Shown here: piece after piece, positions 60,845 to 64,000 of the stretch
Layout of the letters: the number at the start of each line of letters is the position of its first letter
Numbering within the stretch: position 1 is the first letter of the stretch
NCBI GenBank assembly: GCA_013397115.1
Contig: VWZW01004379.1
Span: 478,378 to 542,377 of the forward strand
DNA: 64,000 nt
Origin: Edolisoma coerulescens
Lineage: Eukaryota; Chordata; Aves; Passeriformes; Campephagidae
Direction of reading: 5' to 3'
The notes under the pieces: generated by a model
Database searches by the model: none
Seen by the model: only the letters and a program-made list of their open reading frames with translations
What the model was told of the DNA's origin: nothing
Made by a program: the position numbers and the translations under genes

Positions 60845-61265
60845 TCACAGAATAGAATCCCAGGATCACTGAGGTTGGGAGAGACCTCTGGGATCATCGA
60901 GTCCAACCTGTGCCTGATCCCCACCTTGTCCCCAGCCCAGAGCACTGAGTGCCACCTCCAGGTGTTCCTTTGGCTCCAAAGCTCCCTGGGCAGCCCCTTC
61001 CAAGGCCTGGCCACCCTTTCCAGGGAGAAATTCGTCCTCATGTCTATCCTGAGCCTCCCCTGGCACAGCTTAAGGCTGTTCCCTCTCATCCTGTGAGTTG
61101 GAGAAGATCCCAATCCCAACCCGGCTGCTCCCTCCTGTCAGGGAGTTGTGCAGAGCCAGAAGGTCCCTCCTGATCCCCCTTTTCTCCAGGCTGATTCCCT
61201 TTCCCAGCTGCTACTCCCAGGATTTGCTCTCCAGACCCTTCCTGAGCTCTGTTGCCCTTCCAGGA
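60845..61265 (-). mobile_element. CR1 LINE 3' fragment (divergent subfamily, 420 bp)
   Basis: Antisense: AGAATCCCAGGATCACTGAG, ATCATCGAGTCCAACCTGTG, GGGCAGCCCCTTCCAAGGCC, GAGCCTCCCCTGGCACAGCT, CCCCCTTTTCTCCAGGCTGA. Confidence 0.88.
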
Positions 61266-62517
61266 GCTTTCTCCAAACTAAACCAGAATGCTGCATTATT
61301 ATTCAAAGAGCCCCCAAATGTGACAAAGCCCCCCTTCCCTCACTGCTCTCCTGCAGTCTCTGCCATGAAGGAGCCTCTGCTTTGGGTTTCCAAGAGCAAA
61401 ACTGAATTCAAATGTCAGAAAGAGCAACAGCAAAACCCTTCCTTTGGAATGCCGGGATCCTCCCTCCATGCAAGGGGCAGAAAGGACAGAAACTCAGTTC
61501 ACCAGAGCTTTGAACTTTCCTGTCATCCAAGAGCAAGGCAGAGCCCTTGGGCTCCCCCGTGGCAGAGCCTTGCTGATTAAATCGCTTCTTTTCCGGCTGC
61601 TTTTAGAACACCTTTAATTTTCCAAGTTCACCGTGACACCAAAGACCTTTCATGGCCAAGCCTGAAAGTGAAACAGCCCATTTTTCCAGGTTTAATGCCA
61701 CAGGAATGTCAGGAACACCATGGAAACAACACACGACCACTGCCGAGCTGCACCGAGGTTGCAGGAGAGAATTTTATCCACTGAAAAGCTGCAGAAAAGG
61801 TCAAACGGGCACAAGGAGTCACATCCCTGTGGATTCTGTGTGTGTGGAGGGCTGAGGGGGAGCTGGAAGGGAATGTTCTGGAAATGTTGTGTCGGAGATG
61901 CTGCTTCAATGCTGGGCTGGGACCTCTGGCAGCTGCGGCATTCACGGGAGGGATCTGTCACAGTGTGGAGCTCAGGCTCAGAGAAATACAAATGTTGGTG
62001 CTGGGTGTTCTCCTGCTCCCACTGTCAGGGATTGCTGGAGCTGGTAAAGGTCAGATCACGGCTCCCACAGGAGAGGCTTTCCAGGGAATTCAGCTCTGGC
62101 CATGGGAAGGAAAGGTCAGGGGGGTGACGCTCTGTGATCTCTGTGAGCCAGGCAATGCTCAGGGTTGGAAATGGTGCAGAGATGCTTTGGCTGCTGGGTG
62201 GTTTGGGTGTGTGAATTCCATCCCTCCCATCCCTGTGCCGGGCTCTCCGGTGGGGCACGGAGCTGTGGGATGGGGGAATTTGAAGCATACAGTTCCCCAC
62301 CCCAGGTAAAGCATTAAAACCCCCACAAAACACCCGCCCTAAATTTAGGGATTAAGCCCAGAAAAATCAAGTGGGTCCCTGGTTCAGTGAGCACTTCCTT
62401 ACTGGGAAATCCATTTTTATGGACAGAGGAAGCCAAGAAAAAACTCCAAAGCACCAGGACTGCAAAGCTGTGCCATCCCAATCCAAGGAACTCCTAGGAG
62501 CCGAGCTCCCCTGCTGG

Positions 62518-62730
62518 AGAATCCCAGGATATTTTGGGTTGGAAGGGATCCTAAAGCCCATCCAATTCCCCCCAGGACACCTCCCACTATCCCAGCCAGC
62601 TCCAAGCCCCTCCAACCCGGCCTTGGGCACTTCCAGGGATCCAGGGGCAGCCACAGCTTCTCTGGGAATTCCATCCCAGCTCCTCCCCACCCTCAAAGGG
62701 AAGAATTCCTTCCCAATATCCCATCTCTCA
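62518..62730 (-). mobile_element. CR1 LINE 3' fragment
   Basis: Antisense: ATATTTTGGGTTGGAAGGGA, CCTTGGGCACTTCCAGGGAT, AGCTTCTCTGGGAATTCCAT, CTTCCCAATATCCCATC. Confidence 0.9.
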
Positions 62731-63597
62731 GAACAGCTCACTGGAAAGAGGAAAAGCACTCCCAGCTTAGCTCTGAGGATGGTGAGCAAAAATAAACCAG
62801 CCCTGAAGCGTTTCTCCCTCCATCACACAAATAATTGGGAATATACGAGGTTGGGTGATGCTTTTTTAAATAGGACCTCGTGCTGCTTGTGGGAATACAA
62901 TTCCATGGCAATGCTTTATCCTGGGAAGGCAGCTCAGCGGGGTTGCAGCGTGCCGAGTTGAAATGGGAACCATTTGTTTCCTGCCTGCACTGCAGCAGGA
63001 GCTGGCAGGGTTTTTATGGAGCATCCCTGGCAGCCCCCGACGGTTGTTTTTCCAAATGATCGCCGTGCCTGTGGAGTTAACGGAGTGCAGGCAGCCAGGG
63101 GGGCTCTCCACAGCCCTGGGCCGTGCTCGGGATCCTCAGCAGGAGCAGAGGAGCAAATCTGAGGAAGCTTTCTGTGGTTACTGCTCTGCTTCGGGACGGC
63201 ACCGCGCGCCCTGTGCCGCTCTGGTGACAGAGGGCACGGCGCCACTGCTGCCCCCAGACTGAGGGGCACAAACAGGGCAGGGCGGACACCTGGGAAGGGG
63301 ATTGGAAAACCAGGAGGTTTTATATTTGTGAGGGTGTGGAGAACCAAGCTCTGCCTGTCCAGGGAGTTCCACAAGTCCCTGAGCCCACCAACGCTGATTT
63401 CTGGAGAGGGCTCTGCAGAGTTTTAACTGGGGACAAGCTGGGGACACAAGGGAAGGCAATTCCTGCTCATAAAGGGAGGGATTGCCCAGAAAATTCACCT
63501 CATGTGGTGATGTAACTCTGAGGTGCCCATTCCTCCTGCCACGGGAGCTCTGGCTTTGGGAGAGAAGGAGTCACACGAGTCTGCTCTGATGGAAAAT

Positions 63598-63825
63598 AAA
63601 GAATCCTGGAATCTCCTGAGCTGGAAGGGACCCTAAGGATCATCCAGTCCAACTCCTGCCCTGCACAGACACCCCAACAATCCCACCCTGGGCATCCCTG
63701 GCAGCGGTGTCCAAATGCTCCTGGAGCTCTGGCAGGTTAGGGAATGTGCCCATTCCCTGGGGAGCCTGGGCAGTGCCCAGCACCTCTGGGGAGAGAACCT
63801 TTCCCTGATCTCCAACACTAGAGAG
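63598..63825 (-). mobile_element. CR1 LINE 3' fragment (divergent subfamily)
   Basis: Antisense: AAGAATCCTGGAATCTCCTG, AGCTGGAAGGGACCCTAAGG, ATCATCCAGTCCAACTCCTG, CCCTGCACAGACACCCCAAC, CCTGGGGAGCCTGGGCAGTG. A tail class otherwise not seen in the window. Confidence 0.82.
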
Positions 63826-64000
63826 GCAGCAAATCCTTTAACCTCTCCAATTCCCATTTATTACAGGAATATTCCATGTTGGATGGCTCCAGGGCTTATG
63901 CTGTGCCCCAAAATTTCCAGGCCACATCTCCTCTCTCAGGGCTCCCCTTTCATTGCTGATCCCTGCCCACCTCCAGCTCTGGAAGTGCCACCCTTCCCTT

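Larger units (their letters stand above)
55745..64000 (-). other. IQCJ upstream intron or 5' flank
   Basis: The exon at 55744 opens with a splice acceptor, so at least part of this stretch is intron leading back to an unseen first exon. It holds two adjoining minisatellites (59301-59732) and several CR1 pieces. 55860-58880 and 61270-62510 look unique and non-coding. I found no exon encoding a Met start with a matching phase-0 donor. Confidence 0.55.

Noticed and set aside
63495..63510. Possible first IQCJ exon (minus-strand ATGAG followed by GTGAAT)
   Set aside because: The split would be phase 2, whereas the exon at 55744 begins in phase 0; no upstream promoter features support it.

Overview
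The window is nuclear DNA from a bird, most likely a songbird. The evidence is about 30 truncated CR1 retrotransposon pieces with the typical avian CR1 3' tail, an avian retroviral-type LTR, GC-rich minisatellites, exons with vertebrate splice signals, and draft-assembly gaps (743 N, 95 N and three single Ns). There are no bacterial-style genes, rRNA, tRNA or CRISPR. Nearly every long open frame is a shadow of GC-rich repeats.

One protein-coding locus can be recognised, on the minus strand, and it appears to occupy the whole window: the bipartite IQCJ-SCHIP1 gene. Reading right to left, three IQCJ exons lie at 55680-55744, 54761-54841 and 52034-52223. They join in frame and encode a calmodulin-type IQ motif followed by a Ser/Pro-rich segment ending in SVSMNTFSDSSTP. 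About 44.5 kb further left, at 7506-7535, is the short alternative first coding exon of SCHIP1 (MVHQENCSYQ, then a GTAAGG donor) inside a CpG island. The first IQCJ coding exon should lie right of 55744 and the common SCHIP1 3' exons left of position 1. The large shared SCHIP1 exon expected between 52 kb and 7.5 kb is not visible. The 743-N gap at 28616-29358, whose right edge is a CpG-island remnant, is the best place for it.

Layout: 1-7505 is SCHIP1 intron with CR1 pieces and a 14-unit 21-bp GC-rich minisatellite beside the alternative exon. 7506-7870 is exon and CpG island. 7871-28615 is intron; it contains a probable assembly duplication (9981-11966 and 11968-14088, joined by a single N), an inverted repeat (15675-16636) and a 19-bp minisatellite (19777-20213). 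28616-29500 is the gap and CpG remnant. 29500-52033 is intron with a three-copy ~290-bp tandem repeat (38535-39345), a 21-bp A-rich minisatellite, an LTR (41542 to about 42735, with an internal gap) and many CR1 pieces. 52034-55744 is the IQCJ exon cluster. 55745-64000 is upstream intron or flank with two adjoining minisatellites (59301-59732) and further CR1.

From family knowledge, the IQCJ-SCHIP1 readthrough protein is a neuronal protein of axon initial segments and nodes of Ranvier that binds calmodulin and ankyrin-G, while short SCHIP1 isoforms carry the schwannomin-interacting C-terminal region. The sequence is consistent with one upstream promoter plus at least one internal promoter. 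I found no convincing new biological system. The items most worth checking are assembly errors, the missing shared exon, a lineage-specific Ser/Pro/Thr expansion in IQCJ, and the unusual tandem and inverted repeats.
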